From Sulfuricella denitrificans (GTDB lineage: Bacteria > Pseudomonadota > Gammaproteobacteria > Burkholderiales > Sulfuricellaceae), in contig NSJJ01000010.1 of assembly GCA_002632355.1 (NCBI GenBank), positions 87,952 through 151,951 of the forward strand: 64,000 bases of DNA, given 5' to 3'. The notes beneath the pieces are model-generated. The model saw only the letters and a program-made list of their open reading frames with translations. It made no database searches and was not told the DNA's origin. Position 1 is the first letter of the stretch, and each line of letters starts with the position of its first letter. Positions 41,504 through 50,103 of the stretch are shown piece after piece. The position numbers and the translations under genes were made by a program.

Positions 41504-43939
41504 ATGCTGAACCTCACCGAATACCGCCAGCGCCCGGCCTTGCTCGCCGACTGGCTGCCGTGGGCCGGGTTGGTCGCACCGGGTGTGGTGCTCAACAAGG
41601 ATGGCAGTTTCCAGCGCACGGTGCGCTTTCGCGGGCCGGACCTGGACAGCGCGACGCAGGGCGAGTTGATCGCCACCACCGCGCGATTGAACAACGCGCT
41701 GCGCCGTCTCGGCGCCGGCTGGGCGCTGTTCGTCGAAGCCGAACGCCGAGCCGCCGCGGACTATCCGCACTCGGATTTTCCGGAACCGCTGTCCTGGCTG
41801 GTGGACGAGGAGCGGCGCGCCACCTTCGAGGAATCGGGCAGCCACTTCGAGAGCGTCTGCCACCTCACGCTGCAATACCTGCCGCCGGAAGAATCCCGCG
41901 CCCGCGCGGCCAAGCTGCTCTACGAGAACACCCCCACACAAGGCGTGGACTGGCGCGAACGCCTGTCGGCCTTCATCGCAGAAACCGACCGCATCCATGA
42001 CCTGCTCGACGGCGTGATGCCGGAGATCGCCTGGCTGGGCGACAGCCAGACGCTGACCTACCTGCACACGACCGTCTCGACGCGACGCTATTCGGTGGTG
42101 GTGCCTGAAGTGCCGTTCCATCTCGATGCACTGCTGGCCGATGCGCCGTTGATCGGTGGTCTCGCGCCGATGCTGGGCGACAAGCACTTGCGCGTGGTGA
42201 CAGTGCGCGGCTTCCCGACCTCGACCTGGCCGGGGATTCTGGACGACCTCAACCGGCTGGGCTTTGCCTATCGCTGGAGCACGCGCTTCCTCTGCATGGA
42301 CAAGACCGAAGCAGAGAAGGAACTGGGCCGCCTGCGCCGGCAATGGTTCGCCAAGCGCAAGAACGTCCTGGCGCTGCTGCGCGAGTCGATTTTTCAGCAG
42401 GAATCGCCGCTGGTCGATACCGACGCCAGCAACAAATCCAGCGATGCCGATGCGGCCTTGCAGGAGCTGGGCAGCGATCAGGTCGCCTTCGGCTACGTCA
42501 CGGCGACCGTGACGGTTTTCGATGCCAACGGCGACGTAGCAGACGAGAAGCTGCGCAGAGTGGAGCGTGTCATCCAGGGCCGTGGATTCGTGACGATCCC
42601 GGAGACCCTGAACGCCGTGGAGGCCTGGCTGTCGTCGGTGCCGGGCAATGCCTACGCCAATGTACGCCAGCCCATCGTTTCGACGCTGAACCTCGCGCAT
42701 TTGATGCCAGTGTCGGCCGTGTGGGCCGGGCCGGAGAAAAACGAGCACCTTGACGGACCGCCCCTGATCGTCACGCGCACCGAAGGCTCGACGCCATTCC
42801 GGCTGGTGACGCACATCGGCGACGTGGGGCACACGCTGGTAGCCGGCCCGACTGGCATGGGCAAGTCGGTGCTGCTTGCCACGTTGGCGATGCAGTTCCG
42901 CCGTTATCCCGGCTCGCGCATCTTCGCGTTCGACATGGGGCGCTCGATGCGCGCCACCATCCTCGGCCTGGGTGGCGAGCACTACGACCTCGGCGCTGAC
43001 GGGGCAATCGCGCTCCAGCCGCTCGCGCGTATCGAGCGCGAGGGCTATCGCACCTGGGCGTCTGAGTGGATCGAAGGTCGGTTGCGGCACGAGGGCGTGT
43101 CCATCGGCCCCGACGAGAAGGTGGCGATCTGGTCGGCACTCAACAGCCTTGCCGGCGCACCCGTTGAGCAGCGCACGCTGACCGGATTCTCCGTACTGCT
43201 GCAATCCAACGCATTGCGCCAGGCGCTTGCGCCCTACGTACTCGGCGGCGCCCATGGCAAGCTGCTGGACGCCGACAGCGACCGGCTGGGCCTGGGTGAC
43301 GTGCAGTGCTTCGAGATGGAGGAACTGATGCACAGCAAGGCCGCAGTATTGGCCGTACTGGGCTATCTGTTCGCGCGCTTCGATGAGCGTTTCGACGGCG
43401 CGCCGACGCTGCTGATCCTTGATGAAGCCTGGCTGTTCCTTGACGACCCGGTGTTCGCGGCGCGCATTCGCCAATGGCTCAAGACGCTGCGCAAGAAGAA
43501 CGTCAGCGTCATCTTTGCCACGCAGTCGCTCGCCGACATCAAGGATTCGACCATCGCGCCCGCGATCATCGAGAGCTGCGTCAGCCGCATCTTCCTGCCC
43601 AACCCGCAGGCGACCGAACCGCAGATTCGCACGATCTACGAGGGCTTCGGGCTCAACAGCCGCCAGATCGAGATCGTCGCCACCGCCCAGCCCAAGCGCG
43701 ACTACTACTACCAGTCGCGGCTGGGCAACCGTCTGTTCGATCTGGACCTCGGACCGGTTGCACTTGTTTTCGCTGGGGCGTCCACACCGCAGGACCAGCG
43801 CCTCATCGATGAGGTGTCCGCCTCCGTTCCACCCGCCGGCTTCGCTCCGGCCTGGCTGCGGCTGCGCGGCCTGGACTGGGCGGCCGACCTGTTTCACCAC
43901 CACCCCGCGCAACACCATCCTGAAGGAGAACCATCATGA
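41504..43939 (+). CDS. trbE: TrbE, VirB4-type secretion ATPase
   Basis: An 811-residue VirB4-family ATPase, the largest motor of the channel. The N-terminal CagE/TrbE/VirB domain covers about 170-400. Walker A AGPTGMGKSVLL is near 446-457, Walker B LLILDEAWLFL near 636-646, and VIFATQSLADIKDS near 670 is the following motor motif. Length is normal. It overlaps trbJ by ATGA. An equally long frame on the opposite strand is a product of high GC, not a gene. Confidence 0.96.
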   Translation: MLNLTEYRQRPALLADWLPWAGLVAPGVVLNKDGSFQRTVRFRGPDLDSATQGELIATTARLNNALRRLGAGWALFVEAERRAAADYPHSDFPEPLSWLVDEERRATFEESGSHFESVCHLTLQYLPPEESRARAAKLLYENTPTQGVDWRERLSAFIAETDRIHDLLDGVMPEIAWLGDSQTLTYLHTTVSTRRYSVVVPEVPFHLDALLADAPLIGGLAPMLGDKHLRVVTVRGFPTSTWPGILDDLNRLGFAYRWSTRFLCMDKTEAEKELGRLRRQWFAKRKNVLALLRESIFQQESPLVDTDASNKSSDADAALQELGSDQVAFGYVTATVTVFDANGDVADEKLRRVERVIQGRGFVTIPETLNAVEAWLSSVPGNAYANVRQPIVSTLNLAHLMPVSAVWAGPEKNEHLDGPPLIVTRTEGSTPFRLVTHIGDVGHTLVAGPTGMGKSVLLATLAMQFRRYPGSRIFAFDMGRSMRATILGLGGEHYDLGADGAIALQPLARIEREGYRTWASEWIEGRLRHEGVSIGPDEKVAIWSALNSLAGAPVEQRTLTGFSVLLQSNALRQALAPYVLGGAHGKLLDADSDRLGLGDVQCFEMEELMHSKAAVLAVLGYLFARFDERFDGAPTLLILDEAWLFLDDPVFAARIRQWLKTLRKKNVSVIFATQSLADIKDSTIAPAIIESCVSRIFLPNPQATEPQIRTIYEGFGLNSRQIEIVATAQPKRDYYYQSRLGNRLFDLDLGPVALVFAGASTPQDQRLIDEVSASVPPAGFAPAWLRLRGLDWAADLFHHHPAQHHPEGEPS

Positions 43940-44700
43940 CGTTCCGTACTTCGATCAAACCCCGTCTGATCGCGCTGGCCACCGCCAGCGCACTGGCCTT
44001 TGGTGCCGTACAGCCTGCGTATGCGCTGTTCGGCGTCGGCGACATCGTGCTCGACCCGACCAACCTGATTCAGAACACCATGACAGCCGCGCGCACGCTG
44101 GAGCAAATCAACAACCAGATCAAGCAGCTTCAGAACGAGGCGCAGTCCTTGATGAACGAGGCTCGCAACCTCGCGAGCCTGCCGTTCAACGTGGTCAATC
44201 GCTTGCGGACCAACCTGGACACGACGCGGCAACTGATCGCCCAGGCGCGCGGTCTGGCCTTCGACATCCAGAACATGGACCAACAGTTCGCGCAACTGTA
44301 CCCGGAGCAGTATGCCGCCACCGTGAGCGGCAGCCAGATGTTTCAGGATGCGCATCAGCGCTGGCAGAACACGCTCCAGGGCCTGCAGACCGCCATGCGC
44401 ATGCAGGCACAGGTGTCGCAGAACCTGAACCAGGATGAGGGGGTGCTGGCCGATCTGGTCGATCAGAGCCAGTCGGCCACCGGCGCCTTGCAGGCCATGC
44501 AGGCCACCAATCAGCTTCTGGCCCTGCAAGCCAAGCAGTCCATCCAGACCCAGCAGCTCCAACTCACGCAGGGCCGCGCAGCCTCGCTGGAGCTGGCGCG
44601 GCAGGCTGCGGCCGTCGAGCGTGGACGCGAGGTGACGCGCCGCTTCCTCGGCGGCGGCACGGCGTACACGCCGCAGTCCGTGAACTTCTACGGCAACTGA
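43936..44700 (+). CDS. trbJ: TrbJ, VirB5-type periplasmic pilus protein
   Basis: A 254-residue VirB5-like protein. A signal peptide ends after QPAYA (about residue 31); the mature part is a long helical bundle rich in Gln and Asn (TARTLEQINNQIKQLQNEAQSL and many more), typical of minor pilus-tip proteins. In IncP systems the following trbK gives exclusion; no trbK is here, its job probably being done by the EexN-like lipoprotein further upstream. Confidence 0.93.
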   Translation: MTFRTSIKPRLIALATASALAFGAVQPAYALFGVGDIVLDPTNLIQNTMTAARTLEQINNQIKQLQNEAQSLMNEARNLASLPFNVVNRLRTNLDTTRQLIAQARGLAFDIQNMDQQFAQLYPEQYAATVSGSQMFQDAHQRWQNTLQGLQTAMRMQAQVSQNLNQDEGVLADLVDQSQSATGALQAMQATNQLLALQAKQSIQTQQLQLTQGRAASLELARQAAAVERGREVTRRFLGGGTAYTPQSVNFYGN

Positions 44701-44711
44701 CGGATTCGGCC

Positions 44712-46091
44712 ATGAACGACGTCTCCGTCATCGACCGTTTCCTCAACGTCTTCTCCACGTACATCGATTCGGGGTTCGGTCTGCTGCACGGTGAAGTCGC
44801 TTTCCTGACCGCGACGCTGGTAGCCATCGACATGACCCTGGCCGGGCTCTATTGGGCGCTGGGCCATGCCACGGGCCAGGGTGAGGACGTGATGGCAAAG
44901 CTCCTGCGCAAGGTGCTCTACGTCGGCGCCTTCGCCTACATCATCGGCAACTTCAACTGGCTGGCGAGCATCGTGTTCCGATCCTTCGCCGGCCTCGGCC
45001 TGACGGCTTCCGGTTCGACCATGAGCATGGCGACCTTCCTGCAACCGGGGCGCCTCGCCAAGACCGGAATTGATGCGGCGGCGCCCATCCTGCAGCAGAT
45101 CAGCGAGATGGCCGGGTTCCCGGAGGTGTTCATCAACATCGCGCCCATCGTGGTGATGTTCCTCGCTTGGCTGATCGTTATCGTCAGCTTCTTTGTACTG
45201 GCGGTACAGCTCTTCGTCACGTTGATCGAGTTCAAGCTGACCACGCTTGCCGGCTTCGTGCTGGTGCCTTTCGCGCTCTGGAATAAAACTGCCTTTCTCG
45301 CCGAAAAGGTGCTCGGCAACGTGGTGTCCTCGGGCATCAAGGTGTTGGTACTGGCCGTGATCGTGGGCATTGGTACGGGCCTGTTTGCCGAGTTCCAGGT
45401 CACGCCCAGTGAGCCGTCCATCGACCACGCACTGGTGGTGATGCTGGCCTCGCTCGCCATGCTCGCGCTCGGCATCTTCGGGCCGGGTATCGCCACCGGG
45501 CTGGTATCGGGCGCGCCGCAGCTTGGCGCGGGCGCGATGGCCGGTGCAGCATTGGGAGCGGCTGGCACGGCTGCCGCGGTCGGTGCCGCCGCGACCGGTG
45601 TGGGCAGCGCAGTGGTGGCTGGGGCGCGCATGGCACCCGCCGCCGCCAAGATGGCCGCCAGCGGCGCGCGTGCTGCTGCCTCAACCGCAGGCAGTGCGCG
45701 GTCGGCCTATCAAGCAGGTTCCGCAGCAGCGGGCGGTGGCATCAAGGGCGCCGCAGCCGGGGTGGGCAACGTCGCCAAGACCGGTGCGCAGGCAGTCGGT
45801 CAAAAGGCCGCCGCTGGGATGCGCTCGCTCAAGGAGCGTGCGGCATCTGCTTTCCGTTCCGACGAGGCGGGGCCGCCATCGGGAAGCGCTGCCGCATCTG
45901 GCCAATCCACCGCCAACGAAGCCAATTCCGGCGCTGCCGACCCGCAGCAGCAGGCGCAACCCGCTTGGGCCAAGCGCCTGCACCGCCGCCAGCAGATCAG
46001 CCATGCCGCCACGACCACTGCCCACACGTTGCGCGGGGGCGACGGCGGCGGCTCAAGCAGCGGCCCAAGCCTGCACGATTCGGATTCATAA
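44712..46091 (+). CDS. trbL: TrbL, VirB6-type inner-membrane channel protein
   Basis: A 459-residue polytopic protein. Six or so membrane helices lie between about 20 and 265, including AWLIVIVSFFVLAVQLFVTLIEFKL and the VMLASLAMLALGIFGPG helix. The C-terminal 190 residues are an Ala/Gly-rich, low-complexity cytoplasmic or periplasmic tail, usual for TrbL. It builds the inner-membrane pore for DNA passage. It lies 11 bp after trbJ and 11 bp before trbF. Confidence 0.94.
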   Translation: MNDVSVIDRFLNVFSTYIDSGFGLLHGEVAFLTATLVAIDMTLAGLYWALGHATGQGEDVMAKLLRKVLYVGAFAYIIGNFNWLASIVFRSFAGLGLTASGSTMSMATFLQPGRLAKTGIDAAAPILQQISEMAGFPEVFINIAPIVVMFLAWLIVIVSFFVLAVQLFVTLIEFKLTTLAGFVLVPFALWNKTAFLAEKVLGNVVSSGIKVLVLAVIVGIGTGLFAEFQVTPSEPSIDHALVVMLASLAMLALGIFGPGIATGLVSGAPQLGAGAMAGAALGAAGTAAAVGAAATGVGSAVVAGARMAPAAAKMAASGARAAASTAGSARSAYQAGSAAAGGGIKGAAAGVGNVAKTGAQAVGQKAAAGMRSLKERAASAFRSDEAGPPSGSAAASGQSTANEANSGAADPQQQAQPAWAKRLHRRQQISHAATTTAHTLRGGDGGGSSSGPSLHDSDS

Positions 46092-46102
46092 GGAGAACAA
46101 CC

Positions 46103-46807
46103 ATGCGATTCAAACGACCGCAGGTGCGCTATGCCGATACGCCACAGCCTGCCACGCCCTACCAATCCGCTGCACAAGTGTGGGACGAGCGCATCGGCTC
46201 GGCCCGCATGCAGGCGAAGAACTGGCGGCTGATGGCCTTCGGCTGCTTGGTGCTCGCGTTGTTGATGGCGGGCGGCTTGGTCTGGCGCTCGGCGCAGTCC
46301 ATCGTCACGCCCTTCGTGGTGGAGGTGGACAAAACCGGCCAAGTGCGTGCAGTCGGTGAAGCCGCCACGCCGTACCGGCCGAACGATGCACAGATCGCCT
46401 ACCACCTGGCGCACTTCGTCACGCTGGTTCGCTCGCTCTCGATCGATCCCATCGTCGTGCGGCAGAACTGGCTCGATGCCTACGACTACACCACCGATCG
46501 CGGCGCGGGTGTGCTCAACGAGTACGCGCATACCCATGACCCGTTCGCGCGCGTCGGCAAGGAGTCGGTCACGGTGCAGATCACCAGCGTCGTGCGTGCC
46601 AGCGATGCGTCTTTCAACGTGCGCTGGACCGAGCAGCGCTTCGTCAATGGTGCGCCGGCCGGCACCGAGCGCTGGAACGCCGTGATTTCGACCGTACTGC
46701 AAACCCCGCGCACCGAGCAGCGGCTGCGCAAGAACCCATTGGGCCTCTACGTCAACGGATTGTCGTGGAGCCGCGAACTCGATGCTGCCGAAGGAGCCAA
46801 GCCATGA
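46103..46807 (+). CDS. trbF: TrbF, VirB8-type bridge protein
   Basis: A 234-residue VirB8-like protein: a short cytoplasmic N-terminus, one membrane helix at about 43-63, and a periplasmic NTF2-like domain with YHLAHFVTLVRSLSIDP and RWTEQRFVNGAPAGTERW. It nucleates the channel by contacting TrbG and TrbI. AAGGAGAA precedes ATG 46103. It overlaps trbG by ATGA. Confidence 0.94.
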   Translation: MRFKRPQVRYADTPQPATPYQSAAQVWDERIGSARMQAKNWRLMAFGCLVLALLMAGGLVWRSAQSIVTPFVVEVDKTGQVRAVGEAATPYRPNDAQIAYHLAHFVTLVRSLSIDPIVVRQNWLDAYDYTTDRGAGVLNEYAHTHDPFARVGKESVTVQITSVVRASDASFNVRWTEQRFVNGAPAGTERWNAVISTVLQTPRTEQRLRKNPLGLYVNGLSWSRELDAAEGAKP

Positions 46808-47817
46808 ACCAGTCTTTCCGTTTTTACGCTTTTGTGTTGATGCTTGCAGTCTCTGCACTGTCGTTGCAGGGCTGCGCCACGAAGGGCACGCCGCCGCCAG
46901 CCATCTCGCTCGATGAGCCGATACAGGCCCAGCCGCTGCCCGAACCGCCCAAGCCGGTTGAAGTGGTCGAGGTGCCGAAGGTGCTACCGATGCCGTCGCA
47001 GATGAAACCTCTGCCCGAGAGCATCGAAGCCAAGGCTGCACCTGAACCAGCCGACGAAAAGCTCCGGGTATCGCGTGCCAACGCCGAGGCGCGCATCGCG
47101 CCCACACGCGAGGGCTACGTCAACGCCATCCAGGTCTGGCCCTTCACCGATGGCGCGCTGTATCAGGTCTATGCCGCGCCGGGACGGGTGACGGTGATCT
47201 CTCTGCAACCCGGCGAGGAACTGGTGACGGTTGCCGCCGGCGATACGGTGCGCTGGATTGTTGGGGATACATCCAGCGGCACCGGCGATGCACTGCGCGT
47301 CAGCGTGTTGGTCAAGCCGATCCGCTCAGGTCTCAAGACCAATCTGGTCGTCACTACCAGTCGGCGCACTTACCTGATCGAGCTGACCTCGACCGAACGC
47401 GCCTGGATGGCTTCGGTGTCGTGGGAATACCCGAAAGACCGGATGCTGGCCTTGCAACGCCAGGCGCAGGCCGCGCAGGCTACCGCGCCGGTCGATAGCG
47501 GCCTGTCGCTGGAGAAGATCCGCTTCCGCTACGCCATCAGCGGCAGCACACCGCCGTGGAATCCGCTGCGCGCCTTCGATGACGGCGAGAAGGTCTACAT
47601 CCAGTTCCCGCCAGGCATCGCGCAAGGCGAGTTGCCGCCGCTGTTCGTGATTGGCGCGCAGGGCGACGGGCAACTGGTGAACTACCGCTTCCGTTCGCCG
47701 TACTACATCGTGGATCGGCTGTTCGGCGCGGCCGAGCTGCGCCTGGGTGGCGACAAAGGCGATGTGGTACGCATCGAGCGCACGGATGGGGTAGCGGGCA
47801 CAGCGCGGAGGAATTGA
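46804..47817 (+). CDS. trbG: TrbG, VirB9-type outer-membrane-complex protein
   Basis: A 337-residue VirB9-like protein. The N-terminus carries a lipoprotein-type signal with LQGCATKG (Cys23), followed by a Pro-rich stretch. The VirB9 N-terminal beta domain spans about 95-215 and the C-terminal domain, with FRYAISGSTPPWNPLRAFDDGEKVYIQFP, about 235-335. It forms the core complex with TrbI. The lipobox suggests it also takes the anchoring role played by VirB7. Confidence 0.94.
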   Translation: MNQSFRFYAFVLMLAVSALSLQGCATKGTPPPAISLDEPIQAQPLPEPPKPVEVVEVPKVLPMPSQMKPLPESIEAKAAPEPADEKLRVSRANAEARIAPTREGYVNAIQVWPFTDGALYQVYAAPGRVTVISLQPGEELVTVAAGDTVRWIVGDTSSGTGDALRVSVLVKPIRSGLKTNLVVTTSRRTYLIELTSTERAWMASVSWEYPKDRMLALQRQAQAAQATAPVDSGLSLEKIRFRYAISGSTPPWNPLRAFDDGEKVYIQFPPGIAQGELPPLFVIGAQGDGQLVNYRFRSPYYIVDRLFGAAELRLGGDKGDVVRIERTDGVAGTARRN

Positions 47818-47819
47818 CC

Positions 47820-49097
47820 ATGAGCCAGGATGACATCCCTGATCTTGCAGCGCCACAGGCGGGCAAGGTCGCTCCCGAGGCGATGACACTACGCGCTCAA
47901 CCGCGCCCGGTAACACGCCTGAACCGCCGAACGCTGGTGGTGCTCGTCGGCGGCCTGTCCCTCGCCGTGCTCGGTGCGCTGATGTGGTCGCTGCAGCCGC
48001 AGCGGCGCAGCGCCAGTGAGTCGGCCGAGCTATACAACGTCGATCGCGTGGCCCGTTCCGAAGGACTCGACCAGCTCCCAGCCGATTACTCGAAGCTGCC
48101 GCAGCAAGTGCCGGTGCTAGGGCCGCCGCTGCCGGGCGACTTGGGACCGGCCATCGTGAAATCGCAGCAGCCAGTGGCTCCTACCTACTCGCCACCCGGC
48201 CACGTTTCGGCGAATGCCGAGCACGACGCACAGCGCAAGGACGCGGAAGCGGCGGCAGGGGCATCGGTGTTCTTCCGTTCCAGCAACCTGCGTGCGGCTG
48301 CCGCGCCAACACAGGTGACTACTGCCACTCCGTCGTCCGGTCTTGCGGGCTTCGATCCGATGGCCGCTGGGCCAGCATCGACGGCCGCCCAGCCCGCCGA
48401 CCCGACCGCCGTGCAGAACCGGCAAGACCAGAAAGAGGCTTTCCTGAAAATCGGAACCACGGAAACCCGCAATTCCGGGAATCTGAAAATCCCAGCCTCG
48501 CCGTATCAGGTGATGGCCGGCACAGTGATCGCTGGCGCGCTGGTCACGGGCATCAAATCCGACCTGCCGGGCGACGTGATCGCTACGGTGACGGAACCGG
48601 TCTATGACACGGCAACGGGCAAGATTCTGCTGATTCCGCAAGGCTCGCGCATCCTCGGCCGCTACAACAGCCAGGTAAGCTACGGGCAGAGCCGCGTGCA
48701 GGCGGTGTGGAACCGGATCATCCTGCCCGACACGTCCTCGCTGATGCTGGATAACCTGACCGGCACTGACCCGGCCGGCAACGCTGGCCTGGAGGATGGC
48801 GTCGATTGGCATTGGGATCGCATCTTCGCCGGCGCTGCGCTTACGACATTGCTGGGTGTCGGTGCCGAGCTGGCCGCGCCGGAAAGCCGCCAGAACGGCG
48901 ATCGCGTCATCAACGCCGGGCGCAATAGCTTGCAGGACAGCGTGAATCAGGTCGGCCAAGAGATGACCCGGCGCAACCTCAATATCCAGCCCACGTTGAC
49001 CGAGCGGCCCGGCTTGCCGGTACGCATCATCGTCAACCGGGATCTGGTCCTGCGACCGTATCAGCCGCTGTTCTTCAATCGGGGGACTTCTCGATGA
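47820..49097 (+). CDS. trbI: TrbI, VirB10-type core-complex protein
   Basis: A 425-residue VirB10-like protein: cytoplasmic N-terminus, one membrane helix at about 42-60 (LVVLVGGLSLAVLGALMW), a long Pro/Ala/Gln linker, and the C-terminal beta barrel (about 230-420) with SPYQVMAGTVIAGALVTGI and IPQGSRILGRYNSQVSYGQ. ATG 47820 with GGAGG upstream is chosen over TTG two codons earlier. It spans both membranes and senses ATP use by the motors. It overlaps the DUF2274 gene by ATGA. Confidence 0.95.
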   Translation: MSQDDIPDLAAPQAGKVAPEAMTLRAQPRPVTRLNRRTLVVLVGGLSLAVLGALMWSLQPQRRSASESAELYNVDRVARSEGLDQLPADYSKLPQQVPVLGPPLPGDLGPAIVKSQQPVAPTYSPPGHVSANAEHDAQRKDAEAAAGASVFFRSSNLRAAAAPTQVTTATPSSGLAGFDPMAAGPASTAAQPADPTAVQNRQDQKEAFLKIGTTETRNSGNLKIPASPYQVMAGTVIAGALVTGIKSDLPGDVIATVTEPVYDTATGKILLIPQGSRILGRYNSQVSYGQSRVQAVWNRIILPDTSSLMLDNLTGTDPAGNAGLEDGVDWHWDRIFAGAALTTLLGVGAELAAPESRQNGDRVINAGRNSLQDSVNQVGQEMTRRNLNIQPTLTERPGLPVRIIVNRDLVLRPYQPLFFNRGTSR

Positions 49098-49345
49098 GCA
49101 CGACACGCAAGCTGCGGCTGGGGCCGCTGCCCAAGACCGAGAGCGTTAAGCTGACCTTCACATGCCCGACCAGCCTCAAGGCAGACCTCGACCGCTACGC
49201 GGCTCTGCATGCGCAGACCTATGGCGAGACGGTCGATGCGGCGACGCTGATCCCGCACATGCTGGAGGCCTTCATGTATGGGGATCGAGGATTCAGGAAA
49301 GGAGGCCGTGCAAGTAGTCAAGCAACTGGTGCAGCCTCACGGTAA
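49094..49345 (+). CDS. DUF2274 protein, last gene of the transfer operon
   Basis: An 83-residue DUF2274 protein with the family pattern RKLRLGPLPKTESVKLTFTCP, then LKADLDRYAALHAQTYGE and LIPHMLEAFM. The fold is likely ribbon-helix-helix, so it may bind DNA as a regulator of the trb operon. It always follows trbI in this ICE family. The last 15 residues after RGFRKGGR differ from the usual short end, so the final part of the frame may have been altered when the right end of the element was rearranged. Confidence 0.9.
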   Translation: MSTTRKLRLGPLPKTESVKLTFTCPTSLKADLDRYAALHAQTYGETVDAATLIPHMLEAFMYGDRGFRKGGRASSQATGAASR

Positions 49346-49520
49346 ACTGTGCATACCAGTCACAAAGAGGAAGCATTGGAGCGAGAAGACCGATAGTTCA
49401 ATCAGCCTGACGTATCAACAGATTCAGAAGACAGAGCGAACCGTCCGATTGCTGGGTGAGATTCCCACTAACAACAAGCACCGTACCCTTACCAACGCAC
49501 AACAAACCAAGGAGGTAACT

Positions 49521-49634
49521 ATGAAGAAAACAAACTTCAAACTTAATTTCGTGGCAAGTTGGGCTGTGGCACTGTCGGTCTTCGTTGGCGCTGGAGGTCA
49601 CAGTACATCTGTGCTCGATCCAATGCTTCTTTGA
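49521..49634 (+). CDS. Short 37-residue exported-type peptide
   Basis: A 37-codon frame with a strong ribosome site AAGGAGG six bases before ATG 49521. The peptide has a basic N-terminus (MKKTNFK), a hydrophobic stretch FVASWAVALSVFVGAGG and a polar end HSTSVLDPMLL, like a secretion signal with a short tail. A textbook terminator lies 48 bp after the stop. I know no family. It may be a leader, a pheromone or a small membrane peptide; it could also be the truncated remnant of a longer exported protein. Confidence 0.6.
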   Translation: MKKTNFKLNFVASWAVALSVFVGAGGHSTSVLDPMLL

Positions 49635-49681
49635 ATTGATGCCGAGGAATCAAGGCCGCCTAACAGGGCCGACGGTCCTGC

Positions 49682-49720
49682 CAAGAACGCGCAGATCAAG
49701 AGCTGCGCGTTCTTGTTTTT
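49682..49720 (+). terminator. Strong rho-independent terminator near the right end
   Basis: A perfect 13-bp stem, CAAGAACGCGCAG (49682-49694) and CTGCGCGTTCTTG (49703-49715), has an 8-base loop and is followed by five T. It ends the transcript of the small peptide gene and probably of the transfer operon, shielding the chromosome. Confidence 0.93.
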
Positions 49721-49937
49721 GGGCGGGCTACTTGGCTGAGAGCATGATCAGCGGAAGGTCTCGCCGTGAGCGAACTATTCGCTGTAGCGCTCCCGGGTTC
49801 GCCACCGCGATGCTCCTATGTGGCTCCTGGCTCAGGAAACGACAAGAGCCTGAGATACTCGGAATTCGGTCTAACCTATTGCCCCATAAAGGCTTTTAAC
49901 CCCGTGTCCTCAAGCCACCGGGGCTTGACAGCGGACA

Positions 49938-49945
49938 TTTTTTAT
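49938..49945. other. Candidate right attachment site (attR)
   Basis: TTTTTTAT fits the short 5'-TTTTTYAT-3' direct repeat I recall for the ends of Tn4371-type elements. It lies between the last element features and the first chromosomal gene, just after a CCCCG/CGGGG hairpin (49900-49925). The rest of 49721-50103 shows no gene. The matching attL is outside the window, so the assignment is provisional. Confidence 0.55.
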
Positions 49946-50103
49946 GCCTGACAGATACTGTGAAACCTGACGGGATATCAGCTACCGGGCTCAATCCGCT
50001 TTCGTGAGTGCTGTCTGAATCCTGATCATTATTGCGGCGTGAAAGCGCCCTGTAAGCCTGGCCATGGAGAATTGAAAACAGACCATACTCAGGAGTCAAA
50101 GAA

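Larger units (their letters stand above)
1..49945. mobile_element. Tn4371-family integrative and conjugative element, left end cut
   Basis: The gene set and order from radC through parB, repA, parA, traF, relaxase, traG and trbBCDEJLFGI match the Tn4371 family of ICEs. Cargo sits in two places typical of the family: between the (unseen) integrase end and radC, and between the relaxase gene and traG. The right boundary is placed at a TTTTTTAT site near 49,938 because the last backbone gene (DUF2274) ends at 49,345 and ordinary chromosomal genes start at 50,104. The integrase, attL and any genes left of base 1 are outside the window, so the full length cannot be given. The transfer genes look intact, so the element may be self-transmissible. 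Confidence 0.88.

Noticed and set aside
41456..43918. Open frame of 820 codons opposite trbE
   Set aside because: It mirrors the complete trbE gene, has no motif or ribosome site, and arises from GC-rich codon use.
1..49945. Insertion sequences
   Set aside because: No transposase gene with terminal inverted repeats is seen; the integrase-like 211-residue protein lacks flanking repeats and a full catalytic set.
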